From Bacteroidales bacterium M7 (GTDB taxonomy: Bacteria > Bacteroidota > Bacteroidia > Bacteroidales > Muribaculaceae): a DNA stretch of 26,450 bases. The DNA is taken from assembly GCA_001689515.1 (NCBI GenBank), contig LUJR01000027.1:1-26450 (forward strand). The letters run 5' to 3'. The first letter of the stretch is position 1. Each line of letters begins with the position of its first letter. A model generated the notes under the pieces. That model worked only from the letters and a program-made list of their open reading frames with translations, was not told the DNA's origin and did no database searches. Both the position numbers and the translations under genes were made by a program. Positions 14,341-23,460 of the stretch are shown one piece after another.

Positions 14341-15663
14341 TCAGAACGAAAACTGCACCATCGCGCCAACGCGGTCGGTGTGTCGGTGCGCTCCGTCGAA
14401 GTTACGGCGCAGTCCCCAGCCGTATTCCGCCCCTATGCGTATACGTGGCGTGATGTCATAAAACATGTTGATGTCGGCGTACATGCCGTATTTATATTCA
14501 TCTCCTTCTACATCATGCCTGGGCAGGTAACGGGTCTGGCTTATCGTCGCGCTTGCGAACCATGAAGGGCTGAAATTATACTGTATGCCTATGTCCCAGC
14601 CAAGTGACGCGGGAGCATATACTTTGCCCGGCTCTGAAAGGTCTGCCACGAGGTCATAGTTGCCGGCGAGAAGGTCATTGGTGAGTCCGCCGAGTCCGTG
14701 ACCGTAGTTGATGGTGCCCATGAGTGTCAGACGGTCAAATACAGAGCCTACTGCGCTTGCTTGCAGTCCCCACCCGGTGATATTGTGGTTGGTCTGTGTG
14801 ACGAGATTGCGGTAGCCCATGGTGCGGATGATGCCGGCGAGTCTGACGTGGCTGTTGCGTTCCCAGGCGTATTGGACGAAGGCGGCGAAATCGGGTAGCC
14901 ATATATCGGTGCTTTCGGCATGCTCGTCTGCTGTCATCATGGCTTTGTCGGGGTACTCTGCCGAGACCGCCACAGTCCATCTGCCGCGGAACGTGGGCAT
15001 GTATCTGACGAGGGTGCGGGTATTGTCGATTTTGTCTGCCGTGCCCTGCGCATCCACATTTGGAGCTTGTGCCATAGGGTCGCTGAAAGTGCTTGATGCG
15101 TAGCCGACGGTGAAGTCGCGGATGGTGGCATATGCCTTCTTGAGCTTGAAGTCTCGTGAATTATAGCCAGAGAATCCCCCCTCAATATAAAGCTGGTAAT
15201 TTCCTACTTTAGGTGCTTTGCCTATCATGCGCAGAAATATGGCAGTGCCTGAGGGCGTAGTGCTGAGTCTATGTGTGTGGGCAGGGTCTTCAGGAATAGG
15301 TATGAGATAAGGCACAAGTCCATTGGCTGGCACCACTCCATGCCATTCATACCAACCTCTCATCCTGACCACACCACCTATGCCGAGCGACAGTTCGCCA
15401 TCACGGCTCATGAACATGAAATATGGGGCGTTGGGGTCATCGAAGTGGCGGAACTGGTCATAGTAGAATGCACTCATTTCCTCCATGATAGAGTCTTTTT
15501 CATGCTGAGAGAGCTGCTCGTGGTCGAGTGATACTATCTTGCTGTTGAGCAATGTGGCTTCTGTCTGGCGTTGTCGCATGTTTTGAGCTGACAAAATACC
15601 CGATGCCACTACTGCGGCAGCCATAGTCAGCCACAGTTTTAAATAATAAGGTGATGAATGCAT
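14341..15663 (-). CDS. DcaP-like outer-membrane beta-barrel protein
   Basis: About 440 aa from the ATG at 15663. That start gives a good signal peptide (MHSSPYYLKLWLTMAAAVVASGILSAQ in two parts, positively charged then hydrophobic, cleavage after Ala-Gln); an in-frame ATG at 15708 would add 15 polar residues. A charged helical stretch follows (HEQLSQHEKDSIMEEMSAFYYDQF), then a barrel with repeated aromatic strands and a terminal Phe (VGAMVQFSF). Blocks such as LSLGIGGVVRMRGWYEW, FLRMIGKAP and SSTFSDPMAQAPNVDAQG followed by RYMPTF resemble DcaP-type trimeric porins. The family call is from memory of such patterns; solute unknown. It is a single minus-strand gene divergent from guaA. Confidence 0.65.
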   Translation of the reverse strand: MHSSPYYLKLWLTMAAAVVASGILSAQNMRQRQTEATLLNSKIVSLDHEQLSQHEKDSIMEEMSAFYYDQFRHFDDPNAPYFMFMSRDGELSLGIGGVVRMRGWYEWHGVVPANGLVPYLIPIPEDPAHTHRLSTTPSGTAIFLRMIGKAPKVGNYQLYIEGGFSGYNSRDFKLKKAYATIRDFTVGYASSTFSDPMAQAPNVDAQGTADKIDNTRTLVRYMPTFRGRWTVAVSAEYPDKAMMTADEHAESTDIWLPDFAAFVQYAWERNSHVRLAGIIRTMGYRNLVTQTNHNITGWGLQASAVGSVFDRLTLMGTINYGHGLGGLTNDLLAGNYDLVADLSEPGKVYAPASLGWDIGIQYNFSPSWFASATISQTRYLPRHDVEGDEYKYGMYADINMFYDITPRIRIGAEYGWGLRRNFDGAHRHTDRVGAMVQFSF

Positions 15664-15782
15664 GCAGATTGGTGTGGATGAATACATGATTTGCATGTGT
15701 AAACGCATTTAAGATAGTGATGGTTTAACCAATGTAGGCAAAAGTGACCTGCGCACTTCTGTCATATTTGTCGGAAATTACG

Positions 15783-15790
15783 TACCTTTG
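15783..15790 (+). promoter_or_regulatory. -7 element of the guaA promoter
   Basis: TACCTTTG at 15783-15790 is a perfect TAnnTTTG match, but no TTG lies at the right distance upstream (the nearest TTTG, 15767-15770, is only 12 nt away). The start point would be near 15797. Confidence 0.55.
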
Positions 15791-15797
15791 CAGTGCG

Positions 15798-15823
15798 ATT
15801 GCCTCTAAAGCGGCTTTGGCAAT
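15798..15823 (+). promoter_or_regulatory. Hairpin at the 5' end of the guaA mRNA
   Basis: ATTGCC (15798-15803) pairs with GGCAAT (15818-15823), and AAAGC (15807-15811) pairs with GCTTT (15813-15817). It sits at the predicted transcript start. The 38 nt from there to the ATG look unstructured. It may protect the mRNA; I see no purine-riboswitch core. Confidence 0.4.
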
Positions 15824-15861
15824 AACGTAGTATCTCATCACACATTCCATCCACACACCCA

Positions 15862-17385
15862 ATGCAAGAAAAGATTATCATTCTTGATTTCGGGTCGCAG
15901 ACCACCCAGCTGATAGGCAGGCGAGTCCGCGAGCTCAACATGTATTGTGAAATCGTTCCTTACAACAAGTTCCCCGCCGACGATCCTTCGGTGATAGGTG
16001 TCATCCTTTCCGGGTCGCCCTTCTCGGTCTATGATGATAAGGCTTTCAAGATGCACCTTGACGCTGTCAGGGGCAAATATCCTGTGCTCGGTATCTGCTA
16101 CGGAGCGCAGTTTATCGCTTATGAGTGTGGCGGCACTGTCGAGCCTGCGGCTTCACGTGAATACGGACGCGCCCATCTGAGCTATATCGACTCGCGCAAT
16201 CCGCTTTTCTGCGGCATACAGGCAGGCACACAGGTGTGGATGAGTCATGGCGATACCATCACCTCCGTGCCTGAGTCTTTTGAGATAATTGCTTCGACAG
16301 ACCATGTGAAGGTGGCTGCCTATCAGATCAAAGGTGAGAAGACATGGGGCGTGCAGTTCCATCCCGAAGTCTACCACTCGATAGCCGGCACGGATCTGCT
16401 CAAAAACTTCGTAGTCAATATCTGCGGAGGCAAGCAGGACTGGAATGCGTCGTCGTTCATTGACTCCACTGTGCAGTCGTTGCGCGAACAGCTCGGTGAC
16501 GACAAGGTGGTGCTCGGACTGAGCGGTGGCGTAGACTCCTCTGTCGCAGCCGTGCTTCTGAACAAGGCTATAGGCAAGAATCTGACCTGTATATTCGTGG
16601 ACCACGGCATGCTCCGCAAAAATGAGTTCAAGAATGTGCTCCACGACTATGAGTGCCTTGGTCTCAACGTCATAGGAGTGGATGCTTCTGAGAAATTTTT
16701 CAGCGAACTGGCTGGTGTCACAGATCCCGAGCGCAAACGCAAGATTATTGGCAAAGGTTTCATAGACGTGTTTGACGAGGAAGCCCACAAGATATCTGAT
16801 GTCAAGTGGCTTGCCCAGGGCACCATATATCCCGATTGCATCGAGTCGCTGTCGATAACCGGCACGACCATCAAGAGCCATCACAACGTGGGTGGTCTGC
16901 CCGAGAAGATGAATCTCAAGCTGTGCGAACCCCTTCGTCTGCTCTTCAAGGACGAGGTGCGCGCCGTGGGTCGCGAACTCGGTATGCCTGACCATCTGAT
17001 CAAGCGTCATCCCTTCCCCGGTCCCGGTCTGGCAGTGCGCATCCTCGGCGACATCACCCCCGAGAAGGTGGCAGTGCTTCAGGAGGCTGACGATATCTTC
17101 ATTCAGGGACTGCGCGACTGGGGTCTGTATGACAAGGTGTGGCAGGCTGGTGCAATCCTTCTGCCAGTGCAGAGTGTCGGCGTAATGGGCGATGAGCGCA
17201 CGTACGAGCGCGCCGTGGCACTACGTGCAGTGACCTCTACCGATGCCATGACCGCCGACTGGGCGCATCTGCCCTATGACTTCATGGCAAAGGTCAGCAA
17301 CGACATCATCAACAAGGTCAAAGGAGTCAACCGCGTCTGCTACGACATCTCCTCCAAGCCGCCGGCAACCATCGAGTGGGAATGA
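15862..17385 (+). CDS. guaA: GMP synthase (glutamine-hydrolysing)
   Basis: A 507-aa enzyme converting XMP to GMP with ATP and glutamine, in the cytoplasm. The class I glutamine amidotransferase domain spans about 1-190, with catalytic Cys79 in GICYGAQ and His167/Glu169 in QFHPEV. The ATP pyrophosphatase domain follows with the P-loop SGGVDSS at 221-227, and the C-terminal dimerisation domain contains PGPGLAVRILGDI and ends KPPATIEWE, as usual. Length is normal. Monocistronic, with its own promoter and a terminator at 17410-17445. Confidence 0.98.
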   Translation: MQEKIIILDFGSQTTQLIGRRVRELNMYCEIVPYNKFPADDPSVIGVILSGSPFSVYDDKAFKMHLDAVRGKYPVLGICYGAQFIAYECGGTVEPAASREYGRAHLSYIDSRNPLFCGIQAGTQVWMSHGDTITSVPESFEIIASTDHVKVAAYQIKGEKTWGVQFHPEVYHSIAGTDLLKNFVVNICGGKQDWNASSFIDSTVQSLREQLGDDKVVLGLSGGVDSSVAAVLLNKAIGKNLTCIFVDHGMLRKNEFKNVLHDYECLGLNVIGVDASEKFFSELAGVTDPERKRKIIGKGFIDVFDEEAHKISDVKWLAQGTIYPDCIESLSITGTTIKSHHNVGGLPEKMNLKLCEPLRLLFKDEVRAVGRELGMPDHLIKRHPFPGPGLAVRILGDITPEKVAVLQEADDIFIQGLRDWGLYDKVWQAGAILLPVQSVGVMGDERTYERAVALRAVTSTDAMTADWAHLPYDFMAKVSNDIINKVKGVNRVCYDISSKPPATIEWE

Positions 17386-17409
17386 TGTAAGTGCTACAAT
17401 GACAAAATT

Positions 17410-17448
17410 AACGGCACCGTCTGGATTGTTCCGGACGGTGCCGTTTGC
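17410..17448 (+). terminator. Intrinsic terminator after guaA
   Basis: AACGGCACCGTC (17410-17421) pairs with GACGGTGCCGTT (17434-17445); GGA/TCC extends the stem inside after one mismatch. The T run is short (TTTGC). Confidence 0.7.
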
Positions 17449-17478
17449 ACTTATGTGCCTGAAAATAATATCAGAATG

Positions 17479-17510
17479 TTGTCGTTGGTGTGGTTTTTTC
17501 ATTATATTTG
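17479..17510 (+). promoter_or_regulatory. Promoter of the GLUG lipoprotein pair
   Basis: TTG at 17479-17481, a 21-nt spacer and TATATTTG at 17503-17510 match the Bacteroidota consensus. The start point would be near 17516, so any ATG before that is outside the mRNA. Confidence 0.6.
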
Positions 17511-17552
17511 CGAATCTGAGTTCTACCAATCAATTTTACCTTTTCATATACC

Positions 17553-20500
17553 ATGCAATTTCACGGACGAAAGTAATCACATCAGCTTTTATCGTAGCTG
17601 CCGCTCTTATAATGCTGCCGTCATGCAGTGACGATGACACCACTAAGCCAGAGGCTTCCAATGCTATACCCGATCAGGAAGTGGGGATACGGGAGTTAAA
17701 ACTGAGCATGCCGCGTATGGGACGCTTTGACGGTGTTGTGGAACACGCGAGCTGTCGCATACACATCACTGGCAGCAACGACCGCGTGACGTATCCGATC
17801 AACGTTGTCCTGTCGGCATCGGAGGAGACGCTGTCAATGGAGGCTGAAGACCCCATACTCGCTGAGTTGCCGCATCAGCTTTACCATCTCAACTACATTA
17901 CATTTCCCCATAAACACCTCACCAAAGCCGAAGACGCATCGGAGGCGGAGGTGAAGGAGGATACCGTGTTTGTGGGTGCCCGTCTGTCTATCGTTGACCC
18001 TGACAATATAGCCTTTATGAGCAGTTTTAATGTCGGTGCCGACCGCATAGGCGCAGGCACGGAGGATGACCCCTACGCCGTGGCATCAGGGATGGATTTT
18101 AAGAACTATATCTGCAATCCGATGGTGCATGGCGAAACGCACGAGGGCGTGTATTTTGAAATCACTCGCAATATCAACCTCAACTCCTATGACATCACCA
18201 ACGGCAAAGGCTGGGAGCCGGCAGGACACAACGGCGCAAACGGCGCGGTGGCGTTCAACGGCAACATTGACGGATTGAACAATACGCTTGACAATCTGTT
18301 TTGCTTTACCGACGACGGTTTTGGAGGCCTCTTCTATCAGCTCGGCCCGAAAGCGCATATCCAGAATCTTGTCCTCTCACGAGTCAGCCTTGACGGAGAC
18401 ATGTATCTCGGTGCGTTGGCTTGCTATTCGGAGAGGGGTGCGCGTATCGAGAGGGTATCTGTCGATGGTTCGATTGACGGAACGGCTTATATAGGCGGAT
18501 TTATCGGAAAGGGCAATGCAACCCTTGCAGAATGTGCTTCATCGATAACCATATCTGCAAGCGGCAGACGTCTCACGATGAAAGATCCTGCCGACTTGGC
18601 TAACGGCGACTTTGTTGGCGGCTTCATAGGCATGGGACAGAGAGTTGAGTTTACCGACTGTCTGCGCACAGGTCACATATATGCCGGCTCTGCCAAATGT
18701 GTGGGCGGTTCTGTAGGTGGGGGAACGGATGAAGTCGATCGTGTCAGCATAACGCGGTGCTACTCCAGCGGCAATATCGAGGGGGATGACTATACAGGCG
18801 GCTTCTTAGGAAATCTCGGAGCAAACATCACCGACAGCCATGCCGGAGCCACCCTTGAGCGCGATTCCTATACCTATCAGTTGATATATCAGAAGCCGGT
18901 CCCGATGGCTCTTGCCGTGTATGGCGAGGATTACTGCGGAGGATTCGTAGGGTATGCCAAGGCCATGTATCTGTCAGGTAAAAACAGCTTCATGTATTCC
19001 AGCCCGTCGAAGCGGTCGGTCGATGGAGACTCCTACGTAGGTGGACTGGTAGGATATTGCACGGATATTGATGATGATGGAGCTTCGGAATTCACTTCTA
19101 ATGCCTATGTAGAGGGTGGCGATGCCTCTGATTATATAGGCGGTGTCATAGGTGCTGGTTCGTTTGATGCCGCTTCGGGCACCTATGTAAATAATGGCAC
19201 TGTCACAGGTTATCGATATGTCGGCGGTATTATCGGCAAGGAGGAAACCCGTGTGCTGGCAGATGTCACCTGTCGCAATGCAGGGACAGTGTCAGGTGCC
19301 AACAACTATGTCGGCGGTATCGGAGGTTATGTCAAATACGGTGTCGAGAATGCCGTGTTGCAGTCGGAGGGGAATGTCTCCGGGAAATCATATCTCGGAG
19401 GCATGTTTGGTTACTCCGGGCTATTCATGCTTGCCGAAGGAAGTTATGTGGGCCGTGAAAACGGTTCGATGAAGATAGAGACAGTTGATTATTCAGGATA
19501 TGTCGGCGGTATAGCGGGTAAGATGGAAACGACGTTTACCAATGAATCCCGTGACCTCGAACATTGCCCGGTCAATGTTAATATAGTCGCAGATGCTTCC
19601 AATGTCGGTGGACTTGTAGGAGGTCTCCATGTAAAATATGATATAAGCAAGGTTGTGAAATTTTTCATAGGCAGAGTGCAGTATCCCTGCGATGTGGATA
19701 TCACGGTGTCACGACAACATTTTTCGACTGGTTATGAGACCGATGCGGTCGGAGGACTGTTTGGCTATATAGAGATCGAAAGTGTCGGAAGCTACAACCC
19801 CAACATAGATATGTATTACTTCTCTGACAATGTGCAGGGCAATATCAGAAGCAACGGCAACTATGTCGGGGGCATCGTGGGTCGTTTTAAATGCAACCGG
19901 GGGACTCTGGAGATAAACAGTTGCCATAATTTCATAAATCTGACATCTACCTCTGACACCAATGTAGACGGATATGGCGGCATTATTGGCGCAACCCTTG
20001 ATTACGAAGAATATGTCTCAATTGAGCATTGCAGTAATCATGGTAATATATACGGTCCGTCACTTTCGGCATCAGCCGGTATCGCGGGCCTTATCTACAA
20101 TTCGCTGTTTGTTTCGGCGTGTTATAACGCCGGGACTATCGATGGTACGCATGGCATCGGAGGTATTGTTGGCCGTCTGACCCATAGTGGCAAGATACAA
20201 TACTGCTTCAATATGGGCGACGTCCCATGGAAGGAGAACGTAACCCTGCTTGCCGGCATCATAGGGCAGAAGGAGGACAAAAGCGGCGAGACTCTCCTCT
20301 TGTATGACTCCTATAATGTCGGCTCGACAGGATGGGGCATTATCGGGGGCGAGAGCGGCTCCAAATTCGAAGTGCATGATGTCAGCTATCTCAACACTGC
20401 GAGCAACGGAGATATGAAAAACTCCGGGACAAGAGCACTCTCGGCTGACGAAATGCGCAACTCGACATTTAAGAATCCCAATTATAATGTATGGATCTTT

Positions 20501-20572
20501 CATGACGGACAGGCAGCTCCGACTCTGAAGAATATGCCGATGTTTGACAAACCGCTGCCTCTCCAAAAATAA
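17553..20572 (+). CDS. GLUG-repeat surface lipoprotein 1 (start region frameshifted)
   Basis: A beta-helix lipoprotein of about 1006 aa. The hydrophobic signal (VITSAFIVAAALIML) ends in the lipobox LPSC, followed by Ser-Asp-Asp-Asp, the Bacteroides-type signal for display on the cell surface. After a 140-residue N-terminal domain of unknown fold comes GTEDDPY and then about 18 GLUG-type repeats (YVGGIIG, YVGGLVG, FVGGFIG and similar) over roughly 18323-20340. The only ATG after the predicted transcription start, at 17553, reads MQFHGRK and then hits TAA; the long frame is open from 17570 but lacks a usual start there. One extra A in the AAA at 17570-17572 would join them into a normal signal peptide. 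Upstream in-frame ATGs (for example at 17453) precede the promoter. GLUG proteins are usually cell-surface and possibly adhesive; ligand unknown. Lipoprotein 2 follows after 6 nt. Confidence 0.75.
18323..20340 (+). repeat. GLUG beta-helix repeat region of lipoprotein 1
   Basis: About 18 copies of a motif of the form (Y/F)-(V/I)-G-G-(hydrophobic)-(V/I/L)-G, spaced mostly 25-45 residues apart, each preceded by a Cys/Asn turn such as NxGTVSG. The repeats are diverged at the DNA level, so they are protein repeats rather than recent tandem duplications. Confidence 0.8.
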
Positions 20573-20578
20573 CTTGTC

Positions 20579-23374
20579 ATGAAACATATTTCATATTCAG
20601 CCCTCTCGATATTGGTGGCTGTCGCCATGCTTGTCTTGAATGGATGCAGTGACGATGACCGCGGTGTGGATGCCACGCCATCTGACTCTGCTGAATTTGG
20701 CTCGCAGACTTCGGTGGAGCTTCCTGCCGACCTCAGCCACATCATTCCTCAGGGGCAGCTTGCCGTCAATTTATTATATATGGATGGCAAGGCTCGCACC
20801 ACCGTCCGTGGCACGCATTCCGTATCGGAGGCTGGTAAGTCCGTAATCGGTTTCGAGCGTCGTATCCGTGTCGGCAGTTATGTGATTGCCTCTGTATATT
20901 TTAAAGAAGCCGAGGGCAAGGTCAAGGAGGTCAATATGGGGTGTACAATGAATGTAGACAGGGCTTCCAACAGCGTACTGCCACACACCTATGATGTAGA
21001 TGCCGGATTCTTCGGCAACGGCACGGCTGATGAGCCGTATCGTATCGGGTCACAGGCAGGGCTTGACTTGATGCGCTATATGTTTGCTGACGGAGCCCAT
21101 GATTCCGACGGTATTTATTTCCGTCAGGTATCTGACATAGACATGACTTCAAGCTACAACAAGGGTTTTCAGCCCATATGCGGCTCTGCGGCGTTTCCTT
21201 TCCGTGGAAACTATGACGGCGGTGGCCACAGTATCTACTGGCTTGCGGTGCGTATGCTTGATGACAAAAATGCGCAGGTGTCGGATGTGGTGCCGGCGAG
21301 CGGACTGTTTGGTTACGCATCCGGGGCTTCGTTCCGCGACCTGAATATAGTCGACCCGGTAGCGATAGGCGCAGGGTCTACAGGCACTCTCGTCGGAGCG
21401 GTAGCAGGGCGAGGTGGTGTCGAAGAGACATCTACCACCTTGACCAATATTCATGTGACCAAAAAATCATCTACCTCCTCAGAGGTGTTCGGCACCAACT
21501 TCGTCGGCGGAATCGTCGGCGGAGTGGATATAAACGCAGTGCTGGTGCTGACTGACTGCAGCAATGACGGGTTACCTGTCACATGCCGTGAGGACGGTTC
21601 GTTTGTCGGCGGTCTTCTCGGCGGCGGCACTGTCAATGCATCGGCAGTAATACAAAACTGCACCAATAAGGCTGTTGTCACTGGTAAAGGCTCCAGGTGC
21701 GCTGGTGGAATCATCGGAGGTATTGAGGCGGCGACAGTTGCCGACACACATAACTACGGCACTGTATCAGCCCCTAAATGTCTCGGCACAGGAGGCATTG
21801 CAGGCGGTCTCGGGACATCTACTTTTGCTGCTGTGACCAATTATGGAGAGGTCAGAGGTGATACGGGCACCGGTGGCATCGTTGGCAGCACTGTGGTCAG
21901 CAAGTCTGACGGCAGTTACAATGACATCATCATCACATCCGGGCACAACTATGGTTCGGTGGAGGGCTGTCTCAACACCGGGGGCATAATCGGAGAAGCC
22001 CAAGGAATGCTTGCCGACTGTTATAACCGTGGCGATGTCACAGGCACGGAGGCATTTACTGGCGGACTTATGGGGTATGCTCCTGTTACAGCCATCAATT
22101 CGTCATATAACGCTGGCTCTATCAATGGCGTGAAATGTGCCGGAGGCATAATGGGAAGAGCCATGTACTATATACTCGGAGGTTGCTCCAATGTCGGCTC
22201 CGTCAGTGCTACGTCTGACATGGCTGGTGGCATCCTCGGGTTGGGAGGTTGCACAGGAATGATAAATTTCTGCAACAATTATGGCGATGTGTCGGCTCCT
22301 TATTATGCCGGGGGCATTGCAGCCAGAGTGGGAGACAGCTATGCGCTGGTCGAAAGTGATGTAGCATCGTTGGTAACATCCTATGGCAAATCGGCTATCA
22401 AGATATTCTTGGCGGTGAAGAAGCCACCGACACAATTGCCTGATTTCTTGGTCAAGCTCAAGAAAGGACATAAGATACTCAAGGTGGTCACTTCATCGGC
22501 AAAACTGATTTATGATATCGTTACACCGGCTCAGGCTCAGGATGTCAACCGCTGGGATGAACTGTATGAGCATCAGCTTCCCGAGCGCAACGATGCCATG
22601 GTGAGCCAGATGCTCAGTGAGGTATCGGCAATGATTCCTGCATACACGGGGCAGTTCCCCGGGATTTCGGGACTTCCGATGGCTGTATATGACAATAACC
22701 GCGTGTTTGTCGATACCCTGACAGGCGACAACGATGACATTTTCAGCCAGAATGTACATGACCGCCTTGCCGACATCAGCGATCAAGTGGCAGAAGTTGA
22801 GGAAGCCAAGGAGATAGCTCTGGCTGTAGCCTCGTGTGTGCTTGCTGTGGCGGGGCTTGTGGTGTCGGGACCGGCATCGGTGGCAACGATTGTCCTGTCA
22901 GCGGCTGTAACCACTGCCGGGATCTTGACAACAAGGATGGATAATGCCGTAGAAGTGTCGCAATGCTGTAACTTCGGAGCGGTCAACGCCGGAGCTGACG
23001 GCTATGGTATCGTGGCTCGTCTGGGCGATCATGTGCGACTCAGTGACTGCTTCTCGGCGGGTCAGACCTCTGGTCGCGGTATCGCCGAGAAAAACGGTCA
23101 GGCTGACGTCCATGCTAAACGCACTCTGGCAGTCGGTGTTTGTGATCAATACTCGTTTGGCTCGGGAGGTTCGGAAGCATCGGGACATTTCTATTGGGCT
23201 AACGTAGGAGCCGGCGGATCACCTTCGGGAGCTCGTAATGCCTCTGACCTTGCGCTTAAAGATACTTATACGTCAGTGCCTGATGCCTTTGATTTCGATA
23301 ATAATGCGGCATGGGCTTTTCTCGTCCCTGCAGTCCCTGTCCCATACAATAATCTCTATCTCCCATTCCGATAG
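20579..23374 (+). CDS. GLUG-repeat surface lipoprotein 2 with inserted hydrophobic helical domain
   Basis: A 931-aa lipoprotein: signal peptide 1-22, lipobox LNGC with Cys23, then Ser-Asp-Asp-Asp for surface display. Residues 30-140 are an N-terminal domain of unknown fold; GTADEPYRI at 148-156 opens the GLUG region, with about 12 repeats between 270 and 582 (FVGGIVG, FVGGLLG, CAGGIIG, GTGGIVG and similar). Residues 590-790 break the pattern: a Lys-rich helical stretch, a polar middle (DVNRWDELYEHQLPERND), an acidic helix (DRLADISDQVAEVEEAKE), then a 39-residue Ala/Val/Leu/Gly-rich hydrophobic hairpin at 745-783. Repeat-like sequence (CNFGAVNAGADGYGIVARLG) resumes at 797. It follows lipoprotein 1 by 6 nt and is surely co-transcribed. 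Role unknown; a membrane-active insert is possible. Confidence 0.85.
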   Translation: MKHISYSALSILVAVAMLVLNGCSDDDRGVDATPSDSAEFGSQTSVELPADLSHIIPQGQLAVNLLYMDGKARTTVRGTHSVSEAGKSVIGFERRIRVGSYVIASVYFKEAEGKVKEVNMGCTMNVDRASNSVLPHTYDVDAGFFGNGTADEPYRIGSQAGLDLMRYMFADGAHDSDGIYFRQVSDIDMTSSYNKGFQPICGSAAFPFRGNYDGGGHSIYWLAVRMLDDKNAQVSDVVPASGLFGYASGASFRDLNIVDPVAIGAGSTGTLVGAVAGRGGVEETSTTLTNIHVTKKSSTSSEVFGTNFVGGIVGGVDINAVLVLTDCSNDGLPVTCREDGSFVGGLLGGGTVNASAVIQNCTNKAVVTGKGSRCAGGIIGGIEAATVADTHNYGTVSAPKCLGTGGIAGGLGTSTFAAVTNYGEVRGDTGTGGIVGSTVVSKSDGSYNDIIITSGHNYGSVEGCLNTGGIIGEAQGMLADCYNRGDVTGTEAFTGGLMGYAPVTAINSSYNAGSINGVKCAGGIMGRAMYYILGGCSNVGSVSATSDMAGGILGLGGCTGMINFCNNYGDVSAPYYAGGIAARVGDSYALVESDVASLVTSYGKSAIKIFLAVKKPPTQLPDFLVKLKKGHKILKVVTSSAKLIYDIVTPAQAQDVNRWDELYEHQLPERNDAMVSQMLSEVSAMIPAYTGQFPGISGLPMAVYDNNRVFVDTLTGDNDDIFSQNVHDRLADISDQVAEVEEAKEIALAVASCVLAVAGLVVSGPASVATIVLSAAVTTAGILTTRMDNAVEVSQCCNFGAVNAGADGYGIVARLGDHVRLSDCFSAGQTSGRGIAEKNGQADVHAKRTLAVGVCDQYSFGSGGSEASGHFYWANVGAGGSPSGARNASDLALKDTYTSVPDAFDFDNNAAWAFLVPAVPVPYNNLYLPFR
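21386..22324 (+). repeat. GLUG beta-helix repeat region of lipoprotein 2
   Basis: About 12 GLUG-type repeats (residues 270-582), each with a Gly-Gly-hydrophobic-hydrophobic-Gly core and an upstream Asn-rich turn (NYGTVSA, NYGEVRG, NRGDVTG, NAGSING, NYGDVSA). Confidence 0.8.
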
Positions 23375-23413
23375 GCTGTATGACTGAAATGCTATCATAA
23401 TCTTTTCGGACTG

Positions 23414-23421
23414 TATTTTTG
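23414..23421 (+). promoter_or_regulatory. Possible -7 element upstream of the adenylation cassette
   Basis: TATTTTTG at 23414-23421 matches TAnnTTTG, 40 nt before the ATG at 23461. No TTG lies at the expected -33 distance, and no terminator was seen after the GLUG gene, so the cassette may also be read from the GLUG promoter. Confidence 0.4.
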
Positions 23422-23460
23422 CATTGAAATTTGTTATATACATATGTAACGATACAGTTT

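Noticed and set aside
15798..15861. Purine riboswitch upstream of guaA
   Set aside because: The leader is only about 65 nt with one simple hairpin; no three-way junction or conserved aptamer core was visible.
16153..17010. 285-aa open frame on the minus strand inside guaA
   Set aside because: It is opposite a highly conserved enzyme and shows no family motif; the openness follows from the codon use of guaA.
17276..17552. N-terminal extension of GLUG lipoprotein 1 into guaA
   Set aside because: The in-frame ATGs lie inside guaA or before the predicted promoter, and the extension would bury the lipoprotein signal peptide.
18323..22324. GLUG regions as CRISPR or DNA tandem repeats
   Set aside because: The repeats are conserved at the protein level only; spacing varies and the DNA units are diverged.
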